DNA from: Pohlia nutans
Taxonomy: Eukaryota; Streptophyta; Bryopsida; Bryales; Mniaceae
Assembly (NCBI GenBank): GCA_022496805.1
Contig: CM040085.1
Location: 51,944,234 to 52,008,233 of the forward strand
Reading direction: 5' to 3'
DNA: 64,000 bases
A program made the position numbers and the translations under genes. The notes under the pieces are model-generated. The model was given only the letters and a program-made list of their open reading frames with translations, was not told the origin of the DNA and ran no database searches. Below are positions 1 through 10,400 of this stretch, piece after piece. The number at the start of each line of letters is the position of its first letter. The first letter of the stretch is position 1.

Positions 1-210
1 TGCTCCCGAGTTGCCCCTGTATACGAGGCCAGGAATGTACAGGGAACACGACTTGGCCTTAACGACATCCGAGCTGCGCTTGGAGTTCTACTGTCGTGTG
101 CTCAAGATGTTTTCTGCTCCCGGCGATAGATTTCTGTCGCTAATGGCGGGGACGAAGCCCATGCTGGCCGGAATCGTATGTTTCATTGTACCATTCCCTG
201 CATCTCATCG

Positions 211-324
211 TTTAGCTCGAGTCGAGCTAAAATTGCAGCCCAATGTACATTTGAATTTGGATTATATTTACATTGTCTTGTTGCTCTACTGTGTCTGGGT
301 TTGTTTAGCTCGAGTCGAGCTAAA
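211..324. repeat. Two copies of a 21-bp palindrome
   Basis: Two identical palindromes lie at 211-231 and 304-324. Each has 10-bp arms, TTTAGCTCGA and TCGAGCTAAA, around a single G. A third, weaker version with 8-bp arms lies at 1078-1096 inside the neighbouring reading frame. Where the palindrome is translated it reads LARVELK or LARAELN. The copies look like a dispersed short inverted motif and not like a terminator. Function unknown. Confidence 0.7.
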
Positions 325-438
325 ATTTGGCTTCTTGGTTGCAATTGGTTATTATTAACATTCTTAATTTTCATCTTACCACAGATGTGTCACCTTTAGA
401 CACATGTTGTCATCGACGCGGGTGACGAGGAAATTTAC

Positions 439-1440
439 ATGGCCGCCTACAACGCGAATCAAGATATGGACTACAATGATTTCAGCGTCCAGGCCTATGT
501 AAATCCGGCTGCCAGCCACGGACCAAAACCTGGTGCGCGGAAGGGACGACGGATCGATTCCTCAGAGGACGAGGAGGACGACGTCGAGGCAGATGCAGGC
601 ACCCTTGCGGAATCCCAATCCGTCTCTCCCGGTCTCGCTTCGCCGCTTATCGACTGGATGGTCGTCAGTCATCCGTCCGACAGTCGTCGAGATCAGCCCC
701 GTGGTCGCGCCATATTGACATCTGAGGGTCGTGGGGCTGGTCGTGGGGCTGGTCGTGGAGCTACTCGTGGAACTAGTCGCGCGGCTGCTCCCGGTGGTCG
801 AGCTTCCTCTGAAGCTCGCGGTGGTCGAGCATCTTCATCAGATCGCGGTGGTCGAGCATCTTCATCAGCTCGCGGTGGTCGTGCTGGTGAACGCGCTGGC
901 AAGGGGACTAGGGGTGGACGTACATCCTCTCTTCTGCCAACTGTTTCCGCGACTCTGCCCATAGCCGACCTGGTTCAAAGGAACCTGTTGGCTAATCTTG
1001 CCGAATGCGACCAAGCCGGGGACGTCGAAGTCTAGCCTCTCCTGAGCCGTCGTCGACAGCGGACTTCTGTCGCCGAATTAGCTCGAGCCGAGCTAAATGT
1101 CCCTCCTGTCCGCGGCGATGTCTATGCCGAGACTGGCATCCCGCACACTCTCAGCAACGGCTCTTTGGATAGCGGAGATACTGAGGACAGTGCCCGTCGG
1201 GAGAGCCGCACGAAGAACCTCAATGAGGACCACTTACACCAGGGTTGCACGCGTCACGTCACGTCGCAATTGACGCGTCAGCGTCATAACGTTAGGATCC
1301 ATGCCCAGCGTCCGTCAGGATCGAATATTCCGGACCAGTATTCGTGTCAGGAGGTAAAAAACTTACTGTGCTGGATGGAGTGGATGAACAGCCGTCAACT
1401 GGATGAACAGCCCCGTTGGACGGTCCAGCTGGCCGTCTAG
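439..1440 (+). pseudogene. Low-complexity basic protein gene with in-frame TAG
   Basis: The frame opens at ATG 439. It encodes an acidic stretch (residues about 50-60, SSEDEEDDVEAD) and then about 75 residues of Gly-Arg-rich repeats such as GRGAGRGAGRGAT and GGRASSSARGGRAG, resembling RGG-type nucleic-acid-binding tails. A TAG at 1033-1035 interrupts it. The same frame then stays open to 1440 with plausible coding (SRRRQRTSVAELARAEL, then a Ser/Asp-rich stretch), so the two pieces probably were one protein. The last 60 or so bases run into GGACGG words and may not be coding. The 5' part is uncertain, because an acceptor-like site lies at 383-384. I do not recognise the family. Confidence 0.4.
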
Positions 1441-1855
1441 CTTGGACGGTCCTGCGGACGGTTTAGGGTTTTGCCGGCGAACGGCTTCTATGGTTTAGGG
1501 TTTTAGGGGTTTGCTGCCCGTCGACGGCCCACGGTTTAGGGTTTAGGGTTCAGGGTTTAGAGCTTGACGGATCCCTGGACGGCCCGTGGACAATCTAGCC
1601 GTCTTGACGCGCGTGGACGGACCATGCTGGACGGACCTGCTGGACGGGCCACCCTGGACATACCACCCTGGACGGTCCAGCTGGACGGCCCACTCTGGAC
1701 GGTCCAGCTAGACGGACCACCCTGGACGGTTTAGGGTTAACGTACTGCGTGCGTGGTTCAGGGGTTAGGGAAACTCGCATAATACACGCACATATATTGG
1801 TATATGTATATATGTACACATAGTGAGATTTTAGGGTTTTAGGGTTTAGGGTGAC
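1370..1855. repeat. GGACGG word field 1 with telomere-like TTTAGGG runs
   Basis: This is a dense run of GGACGG and its complement, often arranged as GGACGGTCCAGCTGGACGG-like pairs, clearest at 1600-1730. It is mixed with TTTAGGG/TTTTAGGG runs at about 1463-1560 and 1725-1855. TTTAGGG is the plant-type telomere unit, and its complement AAACCCTA is also the plant telo-box promoter motif. No stop codons are forced in several frames, so spurious ORFs appear. No gene is supported here. Confidence 0.75.
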
Positions 1856-1993
1856 AATACATAGATTTCATTATTCACAATTTTACATCTCACGGGAGTA
1901 TACATTTCAGGTAAACATTATAATATAATTTACATCCAGCCATCCAGGACAGAATCACACGTGAGAAAAAAGTGGTTCAGGTGTACGTGGGAA

Positions 1994-2297
1994 ATTACAT
2001 CACAAACTTGGCAAGTCATGTTTCTGCAATGTTTTACGTATGTTGTTGAGATGAACGGGGGTGATTACGTTCGACATACGATTTACGTATGTTTATCGTA
2101 TAAAAAACGTACAAAGAACATATTACAAACATGTAAATTTTATCATGATATGTTTTTTTATGTTTGTAGTATGTTGTTCGTACGTTTTCTCTACGATAAA
2201 CATACGCAAAACGTATGTCGAACGTAATCACCCCTGTTCATCTCAACAACATATATAAAACATTGCAAAAACATGATTTCCTAAGTTTGTAATGTAG
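1994..2297. mobile_element. Foldback/MITE-like long inverted repeat
   Basis: About 150 bp on each side of a centre near 2145/2146 are imperfect reverse complements. The outer arms pair ATTACATCACAAACTTGG-like sequence (from 1994) with its complement ending near 2297. The inner arms share GTGATTACGTTCGACATACG on the left and its complement at about 2212-2231. The whole can fold into one long hairpin. It encodes nothing convincing. This is the structure of a foldback or MITE-type nonautonomous DNA element, or a small-RNA precursor. No target duplication was identified. Confidence 0.65.
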
Positions 2298-2498
2298 GCA
2301 ATTTACAATAGAAAATGAGAAATTTACAATCTTGGAAAATTTGAACTTCATGGGAAATTTACACTTTTGATTCAGTTGCCCGTGTCCTAGTACTGATCGC
2401 GATCTATAAGTTTAGAACTATTAATGGAGCAAACTCAGCAAAGCCCCTAATCTCCTATACAGCTATACATCATTCTCACTAGTTTTACGGTTGTAGCT
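2298..2498. other. AT-rich spacer
   Basis: Short AT-rich stretch containing repeated (G)AAATTTACA words at about 2329 and 2345. It lies downstream of the RING-H2 gene and probably holds its 3' UTR. No other feature seen. Confidence 0.4.
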
Positions 2499-5144
2499 CT
2501 AGTTGGGGCCGGGTTGTGGCCCCGGTTGTCCTGGTGCTGCTTCAGGTTGTGCTCCTGATGTTGACGCTGATGCTGAATTCTCAACAGACTCCGGTTTGAT
2601 AATGCCTCTAGCAATACTTGCTTGCAAAAAAGTAGTCAGCCCGGGCCGCCCGGCTTTATTTTGTAGAGTCTTCAATACGGCCAATGCTTCTTGGTCATAC
2701 TGACTATGATAGTGACTGAAAATCGCCTTTAAAACTCCCGCTTGATGGAATGTTTGATCTTGGAGATACTCAGTTTGCCCTTCAGGTTCCATTTGGGCAG
2801 GAATTCCAGCAGGTTCTCCGTTGGAGTTATATACTAGGCCGTACGGGTGGGGAGCACGCCGAAATTTGTCCTCCTCGACATCCCAATGTCCACCAGCAAG
2901 TTGGGCAAAAAAATGGCGCTTTTCAGCTTCAAAATCCTTATAGATCGTTTTAGCCATGTCTGTGACCATGGCGTCGCTCTCCCATGGAAAGTCCTCCACT
3001 GTTTGTACCGGCAAATGGTGTTCGTCGTGGGACCACTTCCACATCCACACCATGTCTTTCCCCCATTCAGTTCTTTCGAGCGGTAAATTATCCTCGTCGT
3101 ATTCGTAATGTAGTGGCATGTGGTTTTCAAGCCCAAACATTTTGTACAAACGAGGGTGAAACGGGGCTTTGCACTCCGCACATCTTTTCCTGGTCACCAT
3201 GTACGGAATTAGACATTGTGGGTGGTACACATGAGGACACGTACCGAGACTATATGCACCTTCCGGGCCGAACGGGCAATTGCACATTATGCAGACGGTT
3301 CCATCTGTCACATATTTCGGGACTTTAGGCCATAGCAACGGTCTCGGACCGACCGGGTTTCCTTGTGCGTCATTGTCTCCGTATCGATACCGCGCGGTTT
3401 CGAATTGGAACCCGTACTCTGGAGCGTTGTTCCAATTAATGCTCGAGTCGCGGACATTCTCTGGCATATCGTCGGTGAACAACTCTTCAACGAGCGGCCA
3501 TGATGTGATGCCAAAGTACCGCTGTGCACCGTCCTTGAATTGCGCCGCAACCTTCTTCACCTCGCGTTGCATTTGTTCCAACTCATTTCTGGCTACGGTG
3601 AGACCCAGTTTCATGTGGCACCTGTCGAGCATCATCTCCTCTCGTCGGTGCTTCAGTAGTCGGTTGTGGGTCCTCAACGTTTGCACTTCACCCTCTGCTT
3701 TGATCGCACGTGCCTTGTACATCTCAAGTTCACTAGTTTGCGAGGCCAGCTTGAGCCTAATCTCTCTTTCCGTACGCTGACGCACTGCATCTTTCGTGGT
3801 TGCGTCTCGCAAATCGCTCTTCAACTTCTCTTCCTCGCTTCGATATTCATGGAGCTCCGTCTCGGCCAGCTCCGCTCGTGATTGCATGGCAGCGTATGTA
3901 GCCCGGTCAACATCTCCCTCATTTGATGTTTGTGTTGCACTAGTGCTCGCACTTGCGACGGGAGGGCCTCCAAACGGTAATTGCCGTGGTCTTGTCGTGA
4001 ATGTTGAATCCATTGGTGTGGCCACCATTTCTTCCACCAAACCACATGATGCTCTCTCAATTACGTCGTCCAGCGGAAGGGCTGATGGTGAGACTTCAAT
4101 ACTTAAGCGACGTTGTTGCGACGTGGCGGCAGCAATTTGGGACCTAAGTTCTGCATTCTCGTTCTCCAGAGCTTGTATCTGCTCGTTTGCCCCAGCAAGA
4201 TCATTTGCAAGTTTGCTGGCCAGCTCCGCCTTCTCGTATATTACATCATTCACACGGTTTTGTAATCTGAGGACGTAATCTGACGAGATATCGTCTGCGT
4301 TTCGCTGATCGGTTAAATTGGGCACCGGTACACGTGCGCTTCGGGGAGTACGATCTTCGTGGACAGCCAATTGTTGGGGCCCCTCCTCTTGAACACGTGG
4401 AGCTTGGTTGACCAACGACGGATCTAGTTGTGCCGGCTCACCTTCCATACGATCCTCCATCCTTACGTCGTCGTGTGCCATGTCTGTTGCATTTGACCCA
4501 TGGTAGTTTTGCTCCATTGATGTTGCTCCTATAACCTCCACCTCCATCATCTGCATGTCCGGATTGTCTGCTACTGCTCCCATCACGTCCTCTGGCAGTA
4601 CTTCCAACGGCACATTCGGATTACGAGGAACGTGCCGAAGTTTGGCAGGATATTGACCGTTCCTCGGCCGTGCAGGGTATGTACTCCAGTCCACGTCCTT
4701 CCGCAAAAATGTCTCTGCATACGCCATTTGACACAACGCGAGTGTCCCATCCTTCTTTCCACATCGTCCCCACAAAGCCATCGCCACTTCAGTCAATCGC
4801 TTCTTCAACGCTCCATGCCGACATTCCGAAATGCTCGCGTATCCACCTCTTAGAATGGTACCAGCCCGGCCCTCGTCCCAATGACGGCATATATGAGACC
4901 AACTCACGTACGTTTTCACGGTTCTCATATTCCATGGTTCATGCTCGCCTTCCCAGCCCTCAAACGCCAAAATGTCACGGGCGTCAAAGACATCCCAGTC
5001 TATATCCGTTTGGTTCCCCCGCTTCTTTTTTCGTGGGTTCAGATCCTCAAGTACCGATCCAGGAGTCCCCATGTCCCCAGTGTGTACCATGTCTTCGACG
5101 TTGGCCATGTCCCTAGCCTCTGCCATGTCCCCAGCCTCTGCCAT
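2499..5144 (-). CDS. Coiled-coil RING-H2 protein, intronless
   Basis: A single uninterrupted frame of 881 codons with an ATG start at 5144. The N-terminus has a degenerate repeat (GDMAEARDMANVEDM). Residues about 60-170 look globular and Trp/Arg-rich. Residues about 290-360 and 430-550 are long charged helices typical of coiled coils. At about 616-660 lies a RING-H2 zinc finger: CIMC, then CPHVYHPQC, then CAEC, giving the C-x2-C, C-x-H-x2-H-x2-C, C-x2-C pattern. RING-H2 proteins usually act as E3 ubiquitin ligases; the substrate is unknown. The C-terminus is Pro/Gln/Gly-rich. The gene lies between GGACGG fields 1 and 2 and has no visible intron, unlike the methyltransferase-like gene at 15-22 kb, so it could be cargo of a mobile element. 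The zinc finger is certain; the biological role is inferred. Confidence 0.75.
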   Translation of the reverse strand: MAEAGDMAEARDMANVEDMVHTGDMGTPGSVLEDLNPRKKKRGNQTDIDWDVFDARDILAFEGWEGEHEPWNMRTVKTYVSWSHICRHWDEGRAGTILRGGYASISECRHGALKKRLTEVAMALWGRCGKKDGTLALCQMAYAETFLRKDVDWSTYPARPRNGQYPAKLRHVPRNPNVPLEVLPEDVMGAVADNPDMQMMEVEVIGATSMEQNYHGSNATDMAHDDVRMEDRMEGEPAQLDPSLVNQAPRVQEEGPQQLAVHEDRTPRSARVPVPNLTDQRNADDISSDYVLRLQNRVNDVIYEKAELASKLANDLAGANEQIQALENENAELRSQIAAATSQQRRLSIEVSPSALPLDDVIERASCGLVEEMVATPMDSTFTTRPRQLPFGGPPVASASTSATQTSNEGDVDRATYAAMQSRAELAETELHEYRSEEEKLKSDLRDATTKDAVRQRTEREIRLKLASQTSELEMYKARAIKAEGEVQTLRTHNRLLKHRREEMMLDRCHMKLGLTVARNELEQMQREVKKVAAQFKDGAQRYFGITSWPLVEELFTDDMPENVRDSSINWNNAPEYGFQFETARYRYGDNDAQGNPVGPRPLLWPKVPKYVTDGTVCIMCNCPFGPEGAYSLGTCPHVYHPQCLIPYMVTRKRCAECKAPFHPRLYKMFGLENHMPLHYEYDEDNLPLERTEWGKDMVWMWKWSHDEHHLPVQTVEDFPWESDAMVTDMAKTIYKDFEAEKRHFFAQLAGGHWDVEEDKFRRAPHPYGLVYNSNGEPAGIPAQMEPEGQTEYLQDQTFHQAGVLKAIFSHYHSQYDQEALAVLKTLQNKAGRPGLTTFLQASIARGIIKPESVENSASASTSGAQPEAAPGQPGPQPGPN

Positions 5145-5247
5145 GTCCTACTGCTGTGGTTTCAATTGCCCAATCTGCGGTATTCTGTATGGGGTCATAT
5201 ACGAGATCAGCTCATATGACAATACCACATCCACCCCTGTCTGCTTC

Positions 5248-5428
5248 CCCCCAAGTTATGAAGCAAGGCTTTGTGCAAACCAGGACTTCACAACTCAAAG
5301 GAGGACAACGTGACTTAGTATCGAAATGCGCGTTTAGGTGACAAAAATAACAAGACCTGCAGTTTGCCTCCTCCCAAGTTATGAAGCAAGGCTTTGTGCA
5401 AACCAGGACCTCACAGCTCAAGGGAGAA
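5248..5428. repeat. Direct repeat pair, about 57 bp, offset 123 bp
   Basis: The sequence CCCAAGTTATGAAGCAAGGC and what follows, through AACCAGGAC(T/C)TCACA, occurs at 5248-5305 and again at 5371-5428 with few differences. The repeats lie just upstream of the minus-strand RING-H2 gene, in its presumed promoter region, so they could be duplicated regulatory sequence. The rest of 5145-5530 shows no gene. Confidence 0.7.
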
Positions 5429-5529
5429 AGCATGGATCCAAAATGAGGCCCCCATCATCTTATACTCTCATGCCCACCAAACCAATTAGGCATAGACATT
5501 TATGTCAATTCATCATAATCTAGATCAAT

Positions 5530-6540
5530 GGAGTGCTCACCGGAGCCGTCGACCTGGCCGTCCAGATGTTTGATCGACGGTTGATGGCGTCCCGCTGGAT
5601 GGCGGCGTAGGGTCGGGCAGGCCGTCAACAAGCTCGGATACGAGTATAGGTTCGGTGTAGGGTGGGATGGACTTGACGGCCTTCCTGTCCAATTGGACGG
5701 GCGGCATGTCCAACAGGACGGTCCATCCGTCCAACCGGACGGCCTTTCCGTCGAACTGGACGGGCTTTCCGTCGACCTGAACGGCCCACCCGTCCAGTGG
5801 GGCAGCCTGCCCGCCATAGATGGCCTGCCCGCCCACGTGACGGGCCAGATGTCAATTGGACGACCCACCCGTCTAGGTGGACGGCCCCCTGTTCATTAAA
5901 TGGCCTGCCCGACGACTGCACGGCCCAGCCGTCGGCAATTTAAGACCACTCGTGAGAATTATGGTGTTCATCACGATCACAATGGCCGTTGATTTAGCCG
6001 TCCACAAACGAGATCCAGGGCCCCCACCTCCGGCTGGACGCTGACAGGCTATCATAATAGTGATCATGAGGGGGCGCCCGCCATCACCCAGTACTTGCAG
6101 CCGTCGATTATCACTGGACGGTCATCATATGTGGCTATATCCATTGACGGCTCGCCGATTGGACGGCCTACCCCTCCTAGTGGCCGGCCGTTCCGTCGTG
6201 TGAACGCCTGGCTGTCCAGCTGGACGCCATACCCGTCCACCTGGACGACCAGCCCGTCCGCCTGGACGATCAGCCCGTCGACTGGACGGCATACACGTTC
6301 AACTAGACGACTGGCCCGTCCAACTGGACGGCCTAAACATCCAACTAGACGGCCTGCCCGTCTGACGCGACGAGCAGCCCGTCCACGTGGACAACCAGTG
6401 CATCGTCTGGACGGCCTACACGTTCAACTGGACGACCGGCCCATCCAACTCGACGGCCTAAACATCCAAGTAGACGGCCTGCCTGTCTGACTGGACGGCC
6501 TAAACTCTTACTGGACGACCTGCCTGAATAGTTGGATGGC
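5530..6540. repeat. GGACGG word field 2
   Basis: About 1 kb saturated with GGACGG and CCGTCC in both orientations, spaced roughly 10-25 bp apart and often paired as inverted words (for example CCGTCCAACTGGACGG). Open frames run through it on both strands and translate to Arg/Pro/Trp/Asp-rich nonsense. They are a by-product of the word and are not genes. Confidence 0.8.
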
Positions 6541-6547
6541 TATAAAT
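6541..6547 (+). promoter_or_regulatory. TATA-like box at the edge of GGACGG field 2
   Basis: GGC TATAAAT CCGG directly follows the last GGACGG-type words of field 2. No clear gene follows on the plus strand; 6548-6765 is AT-rich with nothing recognisable. It is called because the same arrangement (field, then TATA box) recurs upstream of genes at 24.9, 30.8 and 33.5 kb. Confidence 0.4.
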
Positions 6548-6765
6548 CCGGGTCCTAGGGTTATGCGGCATACCAATTATAGTGATTTAGGTATGATTGA
6601 GAAGACTGTACGATGCGGGGTGATAGCATATATCATTTGAATAGCAATTATGTTTTGAGTGCATATCCAATGCTTCATTGTGTACGGTTCAGAAATTATG
6701 ACTAATTATATATTTCATTTCAGCACGCCAATCGATTATTTCATTCCACAACAGGGGTTTAGGGT

Positions 6766-6955
6766 TAGACGGCCTCCCGTCATGTGGACGGGAGGGTCGT
6801 CATGTGGACGGGAGGGTCGTCATGTGGACGGGAGGGTCGTCATGTGGACGGGCGGATCGTCATGTGGACGGGCGGGACGTAATGTGGACGCGCGGAACGA
6901 GGGCGGCTACCGTGCGAGCGGTGGATGGGAGAGCGGAGAGCGGAGAGCGGAGAAT
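6766..6955. repeat. 20-bp tandem GTGGACGGGAGGGTCGTCAT and GAGAGCG run
   Basis: From about 6777 a 20-bp unit with core CATGTGGACGGGAGGGTCGT repeats about five to six times, becoming less exact to 6900. After a GC-rich spacer, AGAGCGG repeats every 7 bp at about 6927-6953. A related block in the opposite orientation lies at 24,095-24,200, where CTCTCCG repeats are followed by CGCGCGGAACG and ATGTGGACGGG. The element context is discussed in the findings. Confidence 0.75.
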
Positions 6956-6997
6956 TGTCAGATTTTTTACTAAAAATAACATAATATTTGAATATTC

Positions 6998-7060
6998 TCT
7001 GACAGATTCGAATATTCACTGACAGATTCGAACATTCTCTGACAGATTCGAATATTCCAT
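6998..7060. repeat. Short tandem CTGACAGATTCGAATATT, about 3 copies
   Basis: The unit TCTGACAGATTCGAATAT occurs three times with single-base changes between 6998 and 7060. It lies between the GAGAGCG run and the hairpin at 7088-7142. No coding potential. Confidence 0.65.
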
Positions 7061-7087
7061 AGGTAAATTCTCGTCGAAAACTGTGTT

Positions 7088-7142
7088 TTTACCACAGTAA
7101 AAATTAAAATGCAGTCATTTATGATATTTTTACTGTGGTAAA
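7088..7142. repeat. Perfect 17-bp inverted repeat around TTTACCACAGTAAAAAT
   Basis: TTTACCACAGTAAAAAT (7088-7104) and its exact reverse complement (7126-7142) are separated by 21 bp. TTTTACCACGGTAAA at 23,901-23,915 is a related short palindrome near the other end of the MULE/methyltransferase-like region. This may be a subterminal transposase-binding motif; that is an inference. Confidence 0.7.
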
Positions 7143-7409
7143 GTTGAATATCCTGGGCGAAAACATCATTTACACAGGTGAGAAACAAACTTTTCACATG
7201 CATCTCTTTATTAAAAGTTGAAGTACACATTGACCAATAGACCGGCCGTAGACGCCTCTTCCACGTCTCCCTCGCATTTTTTATGGTAAGTGCCTTATAG
7301 TTGCATCACTCGCAATACAGTTGCATACAGCCAAAAACCCTAGATTAACTTGTGAGTTGTGACTATTAATAAGCAGCTATAAATAACATCTATAAACTAC
7401 ATAAATGGC

Positions 7410-10400
7410 CTATGATTTAGGGTAGGTCAATATTCCACTTTCGAGAAGGAGCTTAATTTCGTTGAAGCTGAAAGTTGGGGCATGCATGAAAAGGTCAACT
7501 TTCGGATCACGTTTGCACGCATTTATGAACACGTAATAAACGTGCTTGCAGTAGCTAAAATACCCACCTTTCTTGCCAAACTTGACCATAGTTTGTTTGA
7601 ATGCAGGACACGTGCACGCGGGTTCTGAGCTCACTGTAATTTGGTATTGTGTCACAGTAGGTGGAGTTCCAGAGTCCAGAGCAATGATGCACCCATAGCC
7701 TGGGTGTGGTACCATCATAACACTGTGGATTCTTGCCTTTAAAATCTTGGAGGATTCAATGCTGAGACACTGCTTGGAGGTGGGAACGTTGGCTTGACGG
7801 CGAACATTCTTCGACTTCCGCTTTCTAGGATACCGGTCCGCATCACATGGCACTGGGATAGCGGACATATCTGAAGGGAGAGGTGCATTGGAGAATAGCC
7901 TCCTAGGAGACACTTGAACTTTTTGTGGGAGCTGAAATCCTGCAGCTTTGAGCGCTTGAATCTCCTTGAGCTTGAGGTTCGTTCCCAGCTTCACGGGCCA
8001 CACATCAGGAATTGGCGGCCTTCGTTCCGTGGGCAAAAAGTGCCTCACCCACTTACGTCGAGTGCCCTTCACGCACCTCTCGATGTCATCAGGGCAAAAG
8101 AAGAATTGTTCGGTTATCTCCCTGCCCAACTTCACGTTCAGCCATTCACCAGTGTATGTTGGAGCGGGGGTGTTAGTCGAATTCCGGACAATTCTGGCAT
8201 CGCACTTCTTCTTAGTTATTGCTCTCATTGCCCAACACGACTTGGCACTTTTTTTGGACAGCCGAGCAATGTGCCAAAGTCGCTCGTTCACAGTGGATTC
8301 TTGTACCGCGGTAACATGTTGAATACCACCTTCCAGGACAGGTGGTGAGGATGGAATCACAGGGGATATTGAAATCTCCGTGAGTGATGCGATGATCTCT
8401 GAAGCTTCAAATTCTTTCTCCTCGGCTATTGCTGGTAGAGAGGCTACCCTAGAGAGAGCAGCCCGTTTTGATGCCCGGGGACGAGAGTAGTTCACTGTAT
8501 CCGGCCGATGGGACTCACCGTCATCTCCAAGCGGCAGGTCCGGCTTTCGCTTGGTTGAGCCAAAAACCTCCACTCCTTCCAAGTGAGGATCACGAATGCA
8601 AAACTCATCAGCTCCGGGCATATCCAGCATTGCCTCCTTAAGAACTCTAGGATCACCCGTGTTTTGGGCTCGTCGTTGTGCATGTCTTAGCTTAAGTTCG
8701 TTCTTGCTGGGACCGGATATTCCAACGTCTCCCTTTAGGAATTGGTAGTATGCCACTACCTGCATAAACGCGCGAATGTAGTCGTCGACAGTGGCAACGT
8801 AGAGGTCATTACCTCTGTTGCCAGACGCTTGAAGCCATTTGTTGTGCACTGTCTCGGCAAGGTTGCAGGACGGCATGTCCACTAAGGCCTCTTCGTTAAG
8901 GTTCTGAAGAAGTCCATGAAAAGGCGTGTCACTAAACAATATTAGAAAGCACGGCGCTGGAAAGAGATAGTAAGAGCAACGTATACTCACCAGCAGCATG
9001 AAGCCACCCCATTGTCGGTATCGGAAGTGCCAGAAGGCTAGCCACAAATCCAAGTGTCGCAACGATGACTCTGATGCAGCTCCAGAAGACACCCACCAAG
9101 CCTTGATAGCTAGGTATCTCGTATCCGCCTCAGCCATGGTTGTGGAATCCCTATACTGCATGCAAAGGCGCTTGTGTTGTTCTCGAAATTCTTCGGCGAT
9201 GTATTGCTTGTTATGCTTCTCGAAGGATTGAGACCAATGAAAGAAACATGACCTCTCCCGATCCACCATTGGATCTTTTGGATTTCCATTTCCGTAAATG
9301 ATCCTTAGTGCATTCCAATTGGCTTGTGCACTATCCGCCATGAATCCCATGAATTGTCGGTTGGGAATGTCATGTCTCTCCATGACAGCATTCAAGTTTT
9401 TCCAGAAGACAATCTGAGCATCTGTGTCTTCCGATTGCATGTCACAGCATGCAATGGTCATGACACGACAATACGTAGAGTCGTAAACATGGCAACCCAT
9501 TGTAGTCCAATGTTTAACGCGTTTAACATGGTCAAACATGATCCAGCAGTTCTCAAGGTCTCCTCCCGTTTGCATCCTCTTGACCAAATCCACACCACTA
9601 CCCGGACCCATCTCGGACATTTTGAAAATGAAGACCTTGTCAGAATCCTCACCTTGTCCAGGGAACATGTTCTTTTGGACTAATGTCCAATTACTGAGTC
9701 CTCTAAGTTTGGTGATACTATCCATGACACCATACCTCCTAAGGTATCTGAAAGTGACAACTTTATTTCTTATGCTGGGAGAGCCCATGTCCTTGAACCT
9801 GTCAAGAACCGGCACGAGATCTTCCAAACTAAGAGTTTTGGGTGGTTCGTCTTCACTGCGTAAAAGATACTCACCTAGGAGTTCTTTGCTGGCCTCAAGA
9901 ATGACTGCACTCTTGGTAGCTGATGGTGTTCTCTCCATTTGCTCCTCGATGACAGTGTTGATCTTCGTCTTGGTATTGCGGTAGTCTCCAACCTTCACCG
10001 GGTGCTTGTGATGTCCAAGATGAATGCAAGCCCTTGTGACGTTCGGCCCACCATGCACATAGTATATTTTTGCGCTACATGTGTTCACGCAAGTAGGAGG
10101 CTCCTTGCAGACTTTGCAGACCAAAGTAGAGTCCTTTGGAGGTGATCCGTCCACGATGAATGGCTTCCACGTACAGCCTTCAAACTCCGTATCATTCAAC
10201 GGGGAGGTGCGGTGGGCACGCTTCAAATACTCACACTCCTTGTTGCGACACTCCAAATGGCCAACACAGACCGAAAATCGGAACGACAAGCCAAATGGAT
10301 TAGAAACATTAGTTGTCATAGTTCTAGTCCACACATGGCCATCGTACCTCTTATCCATTCCATACATATTTTTTGCGTTTGTATGAAATGTGTAATTTGT

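Noticed and set aside
1463..1855. True telomere or chromosome end
   Set aside because: TTTAGGG units are few, irregular and mixed with GGACGG words; interstitial repeats or telo-box promoter motifs fit better.
3280..4278. Plus-strand frames opposite the RING-H2 gene
   Set aside because: Antisense shadows of the intact 881-codon frame with its zinc finger.
5500..5921. Overlapping minus-strand frames (Pro/Trp/Arg/Asp-rich) in field 2
   Set aside because: Produced by the GGACGG word, which contains no stop in several frames; the same peptides appear in every field.
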